Of a stretch of 64,000 bases of DNA, positions 1 to 8,556 are shown in pieces. This stretch comes from Bacteroidales bacterium (GTDB lineage: Bacteria > Bacteroidota > Bacteroidia > Bacteroidales > VadinHA17). The translations under genes and the position numbers were made by a program. The stretch lies in assembly GCA_016709865.1 (NCBI GenBank), contig JADJLX010000005.1, positions 310,001 through 374,000 on the forward strand, given 5' to 3'. How positions within the stretch are numbered: position 1 is the stretch's first letter; each line of letters begins with the position of its first letter. The notes beneath the pieces are model-generated. The model made no database searches. It had not been told where the DNA came from and saw only the letters and a program-made list of their open reading frames with translations.

Positions 1-208
1 GTACACCTGCGTTTATTCTCTGAATCCATAAAGCCCTGAAGAGGCCTTTCTTTTTCTTCCTGTCGCGGTAAGCATACCCCATACCTTTGTCGAGGGTATT
101 CTTTGCAACTGTTATTACATTTCTTCTTGAACCGAAGTTCCCTTTTGTTGCCTTAAGTACCTTTTTTCTTCTGGCACGTGATGCAACTGCGTTTACTGAT
201 CTTGGCAT
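1..208 (-). CDS. rplT: 50S ribosomal protein L20 (partial, C-terminus off the window)
   Basis: This is the first 69 codons of L20, an rRNA-binding protein needed for early 50S assembly. The start ([19 protein letters not shown]) and the basic run [13 protein letters not shown] are typical of the family. The gene runs off the left edge of the window. It is the last visible gene of the thrS-infC-rpmI-rplT order found in many bacteria. In other bacteria L20 represses its own operon by binding the leader mRNA; the 94-nt gap to rpmI could hold such a site, but I cannot show one. Confidence 0.97.
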   Translation of the reverse strand, partial: MPRSVNAVASRARRKKVLKATKGNFGSRRNVITVAKNTLDKGMGYAYRDRKKKKGLFRALWIQRINAGV

Positions 209-302
209 AACTCATTTTTTTTGAATGTCAGCGGTCTTATGTGACTCTTATTTGCTGAACAATCTGTTAATACTATAATTTTTTTATCAATGCGTCGGGC
301 AA

Positions 303-500
303 CTACCTCATTGCGAGCATCAACTTGACATTTTTAAGGTCTGTTTTGTGAACCTCGCCAGCATAGCCAAGATTTCTCTTACGCTTTGTTGTCTTTTTTG
401 TCAGGATGTGACTCTTAAATGCATGCTTACGCTTGATCTTTCCTGTTCCGGTCAAAGAAAATCTCTTCTTTGCACCCGAATTCGTCTTCATTTTTGGCAT
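303..500 (-). CDS. rpmI: 50S ribosomal protein L35
   Basis: A 65-residue, very basic protein beginning [14 protein letters not shown] with the L35 core [19 protein letters not shown]. Length and sequence are normal for L35, a late-assembling large-subunit protein. It sits 26 nt downstream of infC and 94 nt upstream of rplT on the same strand, so it is almost certainly cotranscribed with them. Confidence 0.97.
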   Translation of the reverse strand: MPKMKTNSGAKKRFSLTGTGKIKRKHAFKSHILTKKTTKRKRNLGYAGEVHKTDLKNVKLMLAMR

Positions 501-526
501 TTCTCTCTTTCAGATATATTAAAAAA

Positions 527-1075
527 CTATTTTTTCTTTTTTGGAGAAAAAGAAACAATCATCCTTTTTCCCTCCAGTCGCGGCAACTGTTCTACTTTTC
601 CGTATTCTTCAAGGTCGTTGGCAAAACGAAGCAAAAGCACTTCACCCTGCTCCTTGAATAATATTGATCTTCCTTTAAAGAACACATATGCTCTGACTTT
701 TGCCCCCTCTTCGAGGAATTTCATTGCATGTTTGAGCTTAAAGTTGTAATCATGGTCATCGGTGTTAGGTCCGAATCTGATCTCTTTCACCACAACCTTT
801 GATGTTTTGGCTTTAATCTCTTTCTGCTTTTTCTTCTGCTGATAAAGAAATTTCTGGTAATCAACAATTTTGCATACGGGAGGTTCCGCGTTTGGAGAAA
901 TTTCAACAAGATCAAGTTCCAGAGAATCAGCCAGCTTCAAAGCATCCTGAATGCTCATCACCTCTGCTTCTATTTCTTCGCCTACAACTCTGACCACTTT
1001 TGCTGTGATCCTGTTATTAATTTTGTGAGCCGGCTGGGTAACCCTTGCCGGGCTTCGCCTGATTGGTAAAGCTAT
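527..1075 (-). CDS. infC: translation initiation factor IF-3, ATA start
   Basis: IF-3 blocks premature subunit joining and checks the start codon and initiator tRNA on the 30S subunit. The 182-residue product has the usual two domains: an N-terminal domain ([20 protein letters not shown], then [19 protein letters not shown]), the link with [14 protein letters not shown], and the C-terminal domain ([20 protein letters not shown]). A GTG at 997 would remove the conserved N-terminal segment. Upstream of it the frame stays open to a stop at 1088-1090 with no ATG, GTG or TTG. ATA at 1073-1075 lies 8 nt after a strong GGAGG, so I take it as the start. Rare AUU/AUA/AUC starts are characteristic of infC and let IF-3 limit its own synthesis. 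Confidence 0.93.
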   Translation of the reverse strand: MALPIRRSPARVTQPAHKINNRITAKVVRVVGEEIEAEVMSIQDALKLADSLELDLVEISPNAEPPVCKIVDYQKFLYQQKKKQKEIKAKTSKVVVKEIRFGPNTDDHDYNFKLKHAMKFLEEGAKVRAYVFFKGRSILFKEQGEVLLLRFANDLEEYGKVEQLPRLEGKRMIVSFSPKKKK

Positions 1076-1082
1076 AGCTCTT

Positions 1083-1090
1083 TCCTCCTA
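1083..1090 (-). promoter_or_regulatory. strong Shine-Dalgarno deciding the infC ATA start
   Basis: The minus strand reads TAGGAGGA here, about 8 nt before ATA at 1075. Strong SD sequences are uncommon in this window, so its presence in front of a non-canonical start supports this assignment. Confidence 0.8.
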
Positions 1091-1123
1091 ATTTTTGTTA
1101 ATACTTAAAATTCCTATCGTGCA

Positions 1124-3065
1124 TTAAAATGCAATCTCTTTTTTAATCTCTTCGTTTATAAAACTGACGAATTCTTCAACTTTCATGCTCCCTTTGTCGC
1201 CTTCTCCCTGCTTTCTTACAGCAATTGTTCCGTTCTCAACCTCTTTTTCGCCTATTATAAGAAGGTAGGGAATCCTCTTTAATTCATTATCCCTGATCTT
1301 CTTACCTATCTTTTCGCTTCTTTCGTCAATTAGTGTGCAAATATCGGAATTATTTAGAATTTCCAAAACTTTTCCTGCATAATCATTGAATTTTTCACTA
1401 ATCGGTAAAATGACTGCTTTTTTCCGGCGCAAGCCATAATGGAAATTTGCCGGCTGTGTTTTCAATAAGGACGGCCACAAATCTTTCCATCGATCCGAAG
1501 ATTGTGCGGTGTATCATCACCGGTCGGTGCTTCTGATTATCGCTTCCGTTATATGTCAGGTCAAATCTTTCAGGAAGGTTATAGTCAACCTGTATTGTAC
1601 CAAGCTGCCATTTTCTTCCTATGGCATCTTTTACCATGAAGTCGAGCTTTGGTCCATAGAATGCAGCTTCACCGGTAACGACAGTTGTTACAAGGTTTTT
1701 CTCTGCAGCTGCTTCAATGATATCGCGTTCAGCTCTCTCCCAGTTTTCATCCGAACCAATATATTTTTGTTTGTTATCAGGATCACGTAACGATACCTGA
1801 GCCGAATATTCAGTGAAGCCAACTATCTTATATATATACAGGATAAGGTCTATAATGCTTTTAAATTCCTCTCTTAGCTGGTCTTCCCTGCAGAAATGGT
1901 GTGCATCATCCTGGGTAAAGCTTCTTACTCTTGTGAGTCCGTGAAGCTCACCGCTCTGCTCATACCTGTATACGGTTCCGAATTCTGCCATTCTGAGTGG
2001 CATATCCTTGTATGAGTGTGGAGTAGCGTTATATATTTCACAATGGTGCGGACAGTTCATTGGTTTGAGCATAAACTGTTCACCTTCCTGTGGTGTTGAG
2101 ATAGGCTGAAATGAATCGGCTCCGTACTTCTCAAAATGGCCTGAAGTCTTATAAAGATTTACATTGCCAATATGCGGGGTTGTAACTATCTTATAACCTC
2201 TTTTTCTTAGTTCCTTTGTAAGGAAAGTAATAAGGTTCTGCCTTATATCAGATCCTTTTGGCAGCCATAAAGGGAGTCCCATTCCCACTTTTTGTGAAAA
2301 AGCAAATAATTCTAGCTCTTTTCCGATCCTTCTGTGGTCCCTTCTTTTTGCCTCCTCAAGAAAAACAAGGTAGTCATCAAGCAGTTTCTGCTTGGGATAT
2401 GTGATACCATAAATTCTGGTTAACATTTTGCGTTTCTCATTGCCTCTCCAGTAGGCGCCGGCAATACTGAGAAGTTTTATCGCTTTAAGCGGTTCAGTTG
2501 AGGGCAGATGTGGTCCGCGGCAAAGATCTGTAAAGTTACCCTGGGTATACAGGGTTATCGTACCATCTTCAAGCTCGCTTATAAGTTCAGTTTTGTATTC
2601 ATCACCTTTCTTTGTGAAGATATCAATAGCCTCTTTTTTACTTACTGCTCTGCGGCTGTAGGTAAGGTTTTTAGCAGCAAGCTCCTTCATACGGTTCTCA
2701 ATTGTAATGAGATCAGCCTCTGTAATCACTTTTCCTTCACCCGGATCAACATCATAATAGAATCCGTTTTCAATTGCCGGACCAATACCAAATTTAATTC
2801 CCGGATATAGTGATTCGAGAGCTTCTGCCATAAGGTGTGCAGATGAGTGCCAGAAAGCGTGTTTACCTTCTTCATCTTCCCATTTATGAAGCTTAAGCGT
2901 GGCATCAGTTTCGATAGGACGCATTAAATCCCATACTTCGCCATTTACTGTAGCGGAATAGACCTCTTTTGCCAGCCTGGGGCTAATTTTTTCGGCAATC
3001 TCAAGACTGCTGGTCCCTTTCTCATACTCTCTTTCAGAACCATCAGGAAAAGTTATCTTTATCAT
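1124..3065 (-). CDS. thrS: threonyl-tRNA synthetase, interrupted by a 1-nt frameshift
   Basis: Class II synthetase that charges tRNA-Thr and edits Ser-tRNA-Thr. Domains in order: TGS ([14 protein letters not shown]), editing domain ([11 protein letters not shown]), catalytic core with [10 protein letters not shown] and [13 protein letters not shown], and the C-terminal anticodon-binding domain ([13 protein letters not shown]). The frame breaks at a run of six A (coding strand; 1418-1423) directly after APE: frame 0 ends KSSHFTD, while the +1 frame continues KAVILPIS to the normal C-terminus. Removing one A gives a 646-residue protein of usual length. The start at 3065 (MIKIT) is preferred over an in-frame upstream codon at 3092 because a -7 promoter box lies at 3090-3097. 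It is the first gene of the operon with infC. A sequencing or assembly error is the likeliest cause, as the gene is essential. Confidence 0.93.
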
Positions 3066-3089
3066 TCTGTGCACTTTTTTATAGGAGTG

Positions 3090-3097
3090 CAAAGATA
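3090..3097 (-). promoter_or_regulatory. -7 box of the thrS operon promoter
   Basis: The minus strand reads TATCTTTG, an exact match to the Bacteroidota -7 consensus TAnnTTTG, 25 nt before the thrS ATG at 3065. The -33 element is weak (TTTAG about 20 nt further upstream). Confidence 0.55.
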
Positions 3098-3136
3098 AGA
3101 AATTTTTTTATATCTAAATGGTATTTTGTAACAGGC

Positions 3137-3271
3137 TGGAAGACCGGAGACGGAAGTCGAAGTGCGGCAAATAAATCTCATTATCCGGAACGCATTTAGA
3201 ATGTTGTATGGAGGAAGTCATAAAAATTATTTTGCTTTTTACTTCGGTCTTCGGTCTTCCGTCTTCCGACT
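3137..3271. repeat. inverted pair of period-7 repeats (GGAAGAC / CTTCGGT type)
   Basis: The first block (3137-3162) and the second (3241-3271) are tandem 7-nt units such as CTTCGGT, CTTCGGT, CTTCCGT, CTTCCGA. The two blocks are approximate reverse complements, separated by about 78 nt. They lie in the divergent thrS / lipoprotein intergenic region. A related block occurs at 10146-10182. Confidence 0.8.
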
Positions 3272-3280
3272 TTTTCTAAA

Positions 3281-3312
3281 TTTGTGGCACGTATTTTGAA
3301 ACTGTACTTTTG
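3281..3312 (+). promoter_or_regulatory. promoter of the PKD lipoprotein gene
   Basis: TTTG at 3281-3284 and TACTTTTG at 3305-3312 are separated by 20 nt, a full match to the Bacteroidota promoter (-33 TTTG, -7 TAnnTTTG). The predicted 5' leader to the ATG at 3332 is short. Confidence 0.65.
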
Positions 3313-3331
3313 AACGATTAATACTAAAATT

Positions 3332-4078
3332 ATGAAACGGCTTATTTATCTCTCTCTTTTTATTTCGCTGGTTCTCTATTCATGCGAATCAATTCCCGAA
3401 GCTCATTTTTATTCAGATACCGTTGAACCTGCAGTAGGGCAGGAGGTCTTCTTTACGAACGACTCACAGAATGCAACTAGTTTTGAATGGGATTTCGGTG
3501 ATGGTTTCATCTCAAAAGCAGAAAATCCAAGCCATATTTTTACCGGTTCAGGCAGCTTCGTTGTAACTCTGAAAGCTATTTCGAAAAAAGGCCTGGAGGA
3601 TAATGCTACAATGACTATTGATGTTGTAATACCAACTCTTCTTGAAATTGAAGTAAGGGAGTATTATGATGAATATATTGTTCCGAATGCAAGTGTTATT
3701 TTGTATGGCTCAATTACAGACTGGGACGCACAGGAAGGAAAGGTAACTGAAGGATGGACAGATAAATATGGTAAAGTGGTATTCTCTGGTTTGGGCCCAT
3801 GGGTATATTATGTTGATGTATGGGAAACCGATCATGATAATTATACTCTTCGTAATGAAGACATCGGATTTATACGGACAGCTGAAGTTATACCACATTC
3901 TATTAACAGATTCGTTGCATGGGTAGACTACGTGCAGCATACAAAAGGTTCTGCCAGAGGTGAACGCTCAATGGTAATCAGGAAACTTGAAAGAAAAGCA
4001 GACAGCAAGGTTCAGCCTTTATCAGGAACAGATACTGAAGGCTGGGAAGAAATGTATGCAAGAAGGGTAAATAAGTAG
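3332..4078 (+). CDS. PKD-domain lipoprotein of unknown function
   Basis: A 248-residue lipoprotein. The N-terminus has a signal peptide with lipobox LVLYSC (Cys18). Residues about 22-98 form a PKD/immunoglobulin-like domain with the hallmark WDFGDG and FTGSGSFVVTLKA. Residues about 104-200 resemble a transthyretin-like, carboxypeptidase-regulatory fold (PNASVILYGS, GKVVFSGLGPWVYYV). The C-terminal 40 residues are charged. PKD domains are extracellular adhesion or spacer modules; no enzymatic motif is visible. The gene stands alone with its own promoter. Confidence 0.85.
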   Translation: MKRLIYLSLFISLVLYSCESIPEAHFYSDTVEPAVGQEVFFTNDSQNATSFEWDFGDGFISKAENPSHIFTGSGSFVVTLKAISKKGLEDNATMTIDVVIPTLLEIEVREYYDEYIVPNASVILYGSITDWDAQEGKVTEGWTDKYGKVVFSGLGPWVYYVDVWETDHDNYTLRNEDIGFIRTAEVIPHSINRFVAWVDYVQHTKGSARGERSMVIRKLERKADSKVQPLSGTDTEGWEEMYARRVNK

Positions 4079-4116
4079 GACCACACTACATGCAAAACCC
4101 TAGACTCCTGCTGGAC

Positions 4117-4296
4117 TCAGGAGATCCTTCGCTATCGCTCAGGATGACATGGATTTATGAATTGTAGAGGGGAAAGAAATGGCGATTCGCAAGCTAAATT
4201 AGAACTGTTTAATAATTATCAGCGAATCGCCATTTCTTTCCCCCTTTTTCCATCGTAAACACTGTCATTCCGAGCGGCAGCGAGGAATCTCCTGAA
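4117..4296. repeat. nested palindromic intergenic element (copy 1)
   Basis: Outer imperfect inverted arms lie at 4117-4149 and 4263-4296 (sharing CAGGAGAT, CGCTC and ATGACA). Inside them is a perfect 22-bp inverted repeat, 4169-4190 against 4222-4243, with a 31-nt A/T-rich loop. It fills the junction between two convergent genes. The same layout recurs at 56661-56955 with different arm sequences. Confidence 0.9.
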
Positions 4297-4329
4297 CCTT
4301 TAGCAATCAACTTTTGTAGCCCAAAACCA

Positions 4330-5745
4330 TCAATCCTTTCCAATTTGTTCATTAAGCCACCCCGGACGATTTGTTGTTATTCCTTTAACACCAAGTGAAA
4401 TAAGCCGTTTTGCCTCTTCGGGATTATCAACTGTCCAGCTGAATAATTCAAGATTCAGTCTGCCCGCATCATTTACTACTTCCCTGGTAGTTATATTCCA
4501 GCTCAGACTGATTCCCTCAAGACCCGATTGTAGTACCAGAGGCAGATTTTTTTTAAGCAGATCGGCGTTGCTGCAAAGCCAGTAACAGGCATTTTCAGGA
4601 AATGCTTTCTTGGTGTCGCTGATGGTCTGAAAATCAAATCCGATAAAGACGAATCTTTTGTTTACCCCGTACCTGGTTACAGTCTTTTTCAACTCGGGAA
4701 GTACTTCACTTCCGCATTTGATCTCAACAACAAGTTCTTTTCCGGCAGGTACTTCCTGAATAATCTCCTCCAGGAATGGTATCTTTTCACCTTTGTATGC
4801 GGGGTCTTTCCAAAGACCGATATCCAGTTTCCTGAGTGTATCAGAGTGAGTATCCTTAATAGTATAGTTTTTTCCTGAGGTCCTTTTGGTTGTTCCGTCA
4901 TGATTGACCATTATACGGCCATCCTTCGACAGATAGATATCACACTCAACAGCATCGGCTCCGAGTTTCCATGCAAGTTTTGAAGCAGCAACACTGTTTT
5001 CCGGGGCAAGGTAGGAAGCTCCTCTGTGAGCAATGATCTCAACATCAGGGATTGGCACAACTTTTTTAAGCTCCTTTTTAATTATATCTGTCCATACAGC
5101 ATATCCGTCAGGATTAAGATGAAGCAGGTCTTTTATAAAGAGTTCATCCTTAGGTTTCCCCTCACTGTTAAGAAATGCGAAATCAGTTCTGATTGAATAG
5201 GTATTCTTTTGATTTACACATATTTCTCTTATAAGGGCAGTGGCTTTCTGAATCTCAGGCCATACTTTCCAGCGGGAAGAACATGGTGTCACTTCAATCC
5301 AGAATACCGGGGTCTCCGGATGACTTTTTCTGATTGTCTTCAATACACTTTTAAACAGTTCCGCAACTTCCTCCGGACTTTTATCCAGATCAGTACCTGC
5401 TATGTCGTTAGCAATAAAAAGTAATATAGCTTTGCATGGATGAGGTTCGAAGATCCGTTCAGCATAAACGGCTACGTCACTTAATCTGGAGCCTCCGAAA
5501 CCTCTTTGTATTACAGGATAAGGAGCCATATCTGTTGCAAGTGTTGACCATAGTCTGATGCTTGAGCTGCCTGCAAAAAGAATGGCATCGGGTGAATAAG
5601 TTTCTGATTTATCAAGCTCCTCAAATTTCTGAATATCTTTCTCCCAGGCCAGTACAGATGGCAAAGTCTGATATTTTCTTACCGGGGAACATGAGATTGC
5701 CAGGATTGAAAAAGCTAATAGCAGTGATCGTCTCATATGATTCAT
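4330..5745 (-). CDS. two-domain lipoprotein: SGNH/GDSL hydrolase plus glycerophosphodiester phosphodiesterase
   Basis: The N-terminal half (mature residues about 20-235) is a GDSL/SGNH esterase: block I is FAGSSSIRLW, block II GFGGSRLSD, block III FIANDI and block V HLNPDGY. The C-terminal half (about 240-470) is a GDPD TIM barrel, starting IIAHRGASYLAPENS, then DAVECDIYLSKDG, VNHDGT, VVEIK and TTNRPGWL near the end. The signal peptide ends in lipobox LAISC, so both enzymes should be tethered at the envelope. Together they could deacylate and then cleave phospholipid head groups, releasing glycerol-3-phosphate; that coupling is inference. I chose the ATG at 5745 (MNHMRRS); ATG 5736 is equally possible. 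Confidence 0.9.
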   Translation of the reverse strand: MNHMRRSLLLAFSILAISCSPVRKYQTLPSVLAWEKDIQKFEELDKSETYSPDAILFAGSSSIRLWSTLATDMAPYPVIQRGFGGSRLSDVAVYAERIFEPHPCKAILLFIANDIAGTDLDKSPEEVAELFKSVLKTIRKSHPETPVFWIEVTPCSSRWKVWPEIQKATALIREICVNQKNTYSIRTDFAFLNSEGKPKDELFIKDLLHLNPDGYAVWTDIIKKELKKVVPIPDVEIIAHRGASYLAPENSVAASKLAWKLGADAVECDIYLSKDGRIMVNHDGTTKRTSGKNYTIKDTHSDTLRKLDIGLWKDPAYKGEKIPFLEEIIQEVPAGKELVVEIKCGSEVLPELKKTVTRYGVNKRFVFIGFDFQTISDTKKAFPENACYWLCSNADLLKKNLPLVLQSGLEGISLSWNITTREVVNDAGRLNLELFSWTVDNPEEAKRLISLGVKGITTNRPGWLNEQIGKD

Positions 5746-5934
5746 ATTTATATTAAGTGCTGGTAAAAGTATACTATAATATTTGTTTATAAAATGGGAA
5801 AACAATTTTATTATACATAATGCAGGGTGTTGCCTTATTATTTATAAATTGGCGCCGAAATCAGAGAATATTAAATATCTTTTGAATTCAAAATTAATAT
5901 CTGTAAGTATAAATTATAAAGTTTGTAAATTATT

Positions 5935-7299
5935 ATGAGTGAGCCCTTTAATGATGAACGAGGTAGTTTTACAAGTAAATTCGGTGTAATTGCTGCTGTT
6001 GCTGGTTCGGCAATCGGACTTGGTAATATCTGGAGGTTTCCATATGTGGCAGGTGAAAATGGAGGAGCAGCATTCCTGTTTGTTTACCTCATAATTGTAG
6101 TCGGTATTGGAATCCCTGTTATGACCTCAGAATTCATAATTGGCCGCGCAGCTCAGAAAAACCCGTTCGGGGCTTTTAAACTTCTTGCCCCGGGAAAACC
6201 GTGGTACTTAATCGGACTTATGGGTATTGCCGCTGCATTCATGATACTTGCATTTTATACAACTGTGGCCGGCTGGACACTTGAATATTTTTATCAGACA
6301 GTAACAGGAAATTTATTTGGTAAGAGTGAGGCTGAACTAACTTCGATGTTTGAAACGTTTCAGAAAGGATCATTCCGTCCGTATCTCTGGTTTATAATAT
6401 TTATGGGCTTTACCGGACTTATTATATTATCCGGTGTTCAGAAAGGAATAGAACGGTACACTAAGCTTTTGATGCCAATTCTGGTTCTGTTATTGGTTTT
6501 ATTATGCATAAGATCAATAACATTGGAAGGCTCAAGAGAGGGGTTGCGTTTTCTGTTCCATCCCGATTTCAGCAAGATTACTTCAAAAGTTATTCTTGAG
6601 GCACTGGGTCAGGCATTCTTTTCTTTGAGCATTGGAATGGGTACTCTGATAACATATGGTTCATATATTCGTAAAAGTGATAATCTTGCAACCTCTTCTC
6701 TTCTGGTTGTCCTTGCTGATACTTCTATAGCTATACTTGCCGGTATCGCAATCTTTCCCGCTGTATTTGCTCTTGGAGGATCTCCGGCATCTGGAACAGG
6801 GCTTACATTTGTCGTTTTGCCGGGCGTTTTTCAGAAAATGCCATTCGGTGAGTTCTTCGCAATGATGTTTTTTATTATTCTCGCTGTTGCAGCTCTGACA
6901 TCAACAATATCTATTCTGGAAGTAATTGTCGCCTATATGGTTGAAGAATTGAAACTTACACGACGTAAAGCAACAATAGCAGCTACTCTTGCAGTTTCTG
7001 TTCTTGGACTGGTCACAGTGGCTTCACTCGGTAGTCTTAGCAATCTTACTATAATGGGCAAGAATGTCTTTGGTATTCTTGAGTATCTCACTTCAAATGT
7101 AATGCTGCCGGTTGGAGGATTCTTTATTGTGATTTTTATCGGATGGTTCTTTAGTCCGAAAATGACAAAGAAAGAGCTGACAAATGATGGAGCGTTAAAA
7201 GCAGGATATATACCGGTATTTATGTTTATTGTTAAGTATGTTGCTCCTATAGCAATTGCTGCGGTATTTCTTTATAGTCTGGGCATTCTCAAATTTTAG
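5935..7299 (+). CDS. sodium-dependent transporter, NSS/SNF family
   Basis: A 454-residue membrane protein of the neurotransmitter:sodium symporter family (LeuT fold). TM1 has the unwound sodium/substrate motif GSAIGLGNIWRFPYVAGENGG near residue 22; TM6 is recognisable around QAFFSLSIGMGTLITYGSYI. About 11-12 hydrophobic helices are visible. Bacterial members usually take up amino acids or indole-type compounds; the substrate cannot be read from sequence. It is monocistronic and convergent with lysA. Confidence 0.93.
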   Translation: MSEPFNDERGSFTSKFGVIAAVAGSAIGLGNIWRFPYVAGENGGAAFLFVYLIIVVGIGIPVMTSEFIIGRAAQKNPFGAFKLLAPGKPWYLIGLMGIAAAFMILAFYTTVAGWTLEYFYQTVTGNLFGKSEAELTSMFETFQKGSFRPYLWFIIFMGFTGLIILSGVQKGIERYTKLLMPILVLLLVLLCIRSITLEGSREGLRFLFHPDFSKITSKVILEALGQAFFSLSIGMGTLITYGSYIRKSDNLATSSLLVVLADTSIAILAGIAIFPAVFALGGSPASGTGLTFVVLPGVFQKMPFGEFFAMMFFIILAVAALTSTISILEVIVAYMVEELKLTRRKATIAATLAVSVLGLVTVASLGSLSNLTIMGKNVFGILEYLTSNVMLPVGGFFIVIFIGWFFSPKMTKKELTNDGALKAGYIPVFMFIVKYVAPIAIAAVFLYSLGILKF

Positions 7300-7303
7300 A
7301 TTG

Positions 7304-7380
7304 GTAGAGACGCGATGCATCGCGTATCAGAACACACCAAAATAATAATATTTGTAGAGACGCGATGCTTCGTGTCTCTA
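7304..7380. repeat. two TAGAGACGC-type palindromes
   Basis: The 16-bp perfect palindrome ACGCGATGCATCGCGT lies at 7310-7325. A second, near-perfect hairpin starting TAGAGACGCGATGC spans 7355-7380. The same family occurs at 22700-22788. Both sites lie between convergent genes, so a bidirectional terminator role is plausible. Confidence 0.9.
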
Positions 7381-7404
7381 TTTATTTTAGGCCAGTATCA
7401 TTTT

Positions 7405-8553
7405 TCAGATTTCGTCAGAAAAAACTGTTCTTGGCAAATCCCTGAGATTATACCTAGAAGCCATAGTTTCACCATATGCACCTGCGGACCTGATCGCAAG
7501 AATATCACCTCTTTTTGTTTCCGGAATTTCAATGTATTTTCCGAAAGTATCAGCCGATTCGCATATCGGGCCAACAACATCGTACCTATAAATCCTGCCC
7601 TCTGATGTGAGATTTTCTATCTTATGATGGGCCTGGTAAAGAGCCGGTCTGATCAGGTCTGTCATGCCGGCATCAATAATGGCAAACTGAGTGTTGCTTC
7701 CGTTTTTAATATATAATACTCTTGATATCAGCGATCCGCATTGCCCTACTATTGATCTTCCAGGTTCAATGTGTATCGTCTGGCCCGGCCTCAGATCAAT
7801 CAGCTCATGAAGCATTGAGAAATACTCTTCAAAACGAGGTCTCTTTCCCGGATTCTCATAATCTATACCTAAACCTCCGCCTACATTTATTACTTCAAGA
7901 CTGATATTCCTGGTGGCAAACCAATCCTGTAATTCATTAATTCGTGTACAAAGACTTTTGAATACAGACATCCTGGTTATCTGTGAACCGATATGAAAGT
8001 GAATTCCTTTAAGCTCTATATTATTCAGGAAGTTAAGCTGTCTCAGAACTTCATCCAGTTCCCAGGTGTTGATCCCGAATTTACTCTCTTCAACACCTGT
8101 TGTGATATATTTATGAGTATGAGCTTCAATATAGGGATTAATCCTTAATGCAATAGTTGCCTTTTTGCCAAGTTTACCTGCTATTGAATTGATGACCTCC
8201 ATCTCAGGAATTGATTCGCAGTTGAAACAGAAAATATCTTTTCCAAGTGCCAGTTCAATATCCTTATCAGTTTTTCCTACTCCGGCAAATACTATATCAG
8301 TAGGGTTGAATCCAGTTTCAATTGCTCTTTCAATCTCATTCCAGCTGACGCAGTCTGCTCCAAATCCGTATGAAGAGATAAGCTTCATTATCTTTGGATT
8401 GAAGTTGGCTTTTACTGCATAATTAATTTTATAGCCTGAATTTTCCGATTCTTTTTTTACTACATCAAGTGTTGATCTGAGGCTATCAAGGTTATAGTAA
8501 TAAAACGGTGTTTCTATTTCCCTGAATTTTTCTATAATCTGTTTATCGATCAT
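7405..8553 (-). CDS. lysA: diaminopimelate decarboxylase
   Basis: PLP enzyme of alanine-racemase fold type III that makes L-lysine from meso-diaminopimelate, the last lysine step. Lys48 in YAVKAN should carry the PLP; HFHIGSQ, GGGLGIDY, EPGRS and GPICESADTF are the expected cofactor and substrate motifs, and the end has GAYGETMASRYN. At 382 residues it is slightly short but complete. It starts 3 nt after the lysC stop, so the two genes form an operon. Confidence 0.96.
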   Translation of the reverse strand: MIDKQIIEKFREIETPFYYYNLDSLRSTLDVVKKESENSGYKINYAVKANFNPKIMKLISSYGFGADCVSWNEIERAIETGFNPTDIVFAGVGKTDKDIELALGKDIFCFNCESIPEMEVINSIAGKLGKKATIALRINPYIEAHTHKYITTGVEESKFGINTWELDEVLRQLNFLNNIELKGIHFHIGSQITRMSVFKSLCTRINELQDWFATRNISLEVINVGGGLGIDYENPGKRPRFEEYFSMLHELIDLRPGQTIHIEPGRSIVGQCGSLISRVLYIKNGSNTQFAIIDAGMTDLIRPALYQAHHKIENLTSEGRIYRYDVVGPICESADTFGKYIEIPETKRGDILAIRSAGAYGETMASRYNLRDLPRTVFSDEI

Positions 8554-8556
8554 TTT

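Noticed and set aside
348..749. Antisense open frames over rpmI/infC and many other genes
   Set aside because: They overlap well-supported genes on the other strand, have no recognisable motifs and follow the complementary codon pattern.
1418..1423. Programmed -1 frameshift in thrS at AAAAAAG
   Set aside because: The reading frame does not place the codons correctly for X XXY YYZ, and the needed shift is +1; a homopolymer error fits better.
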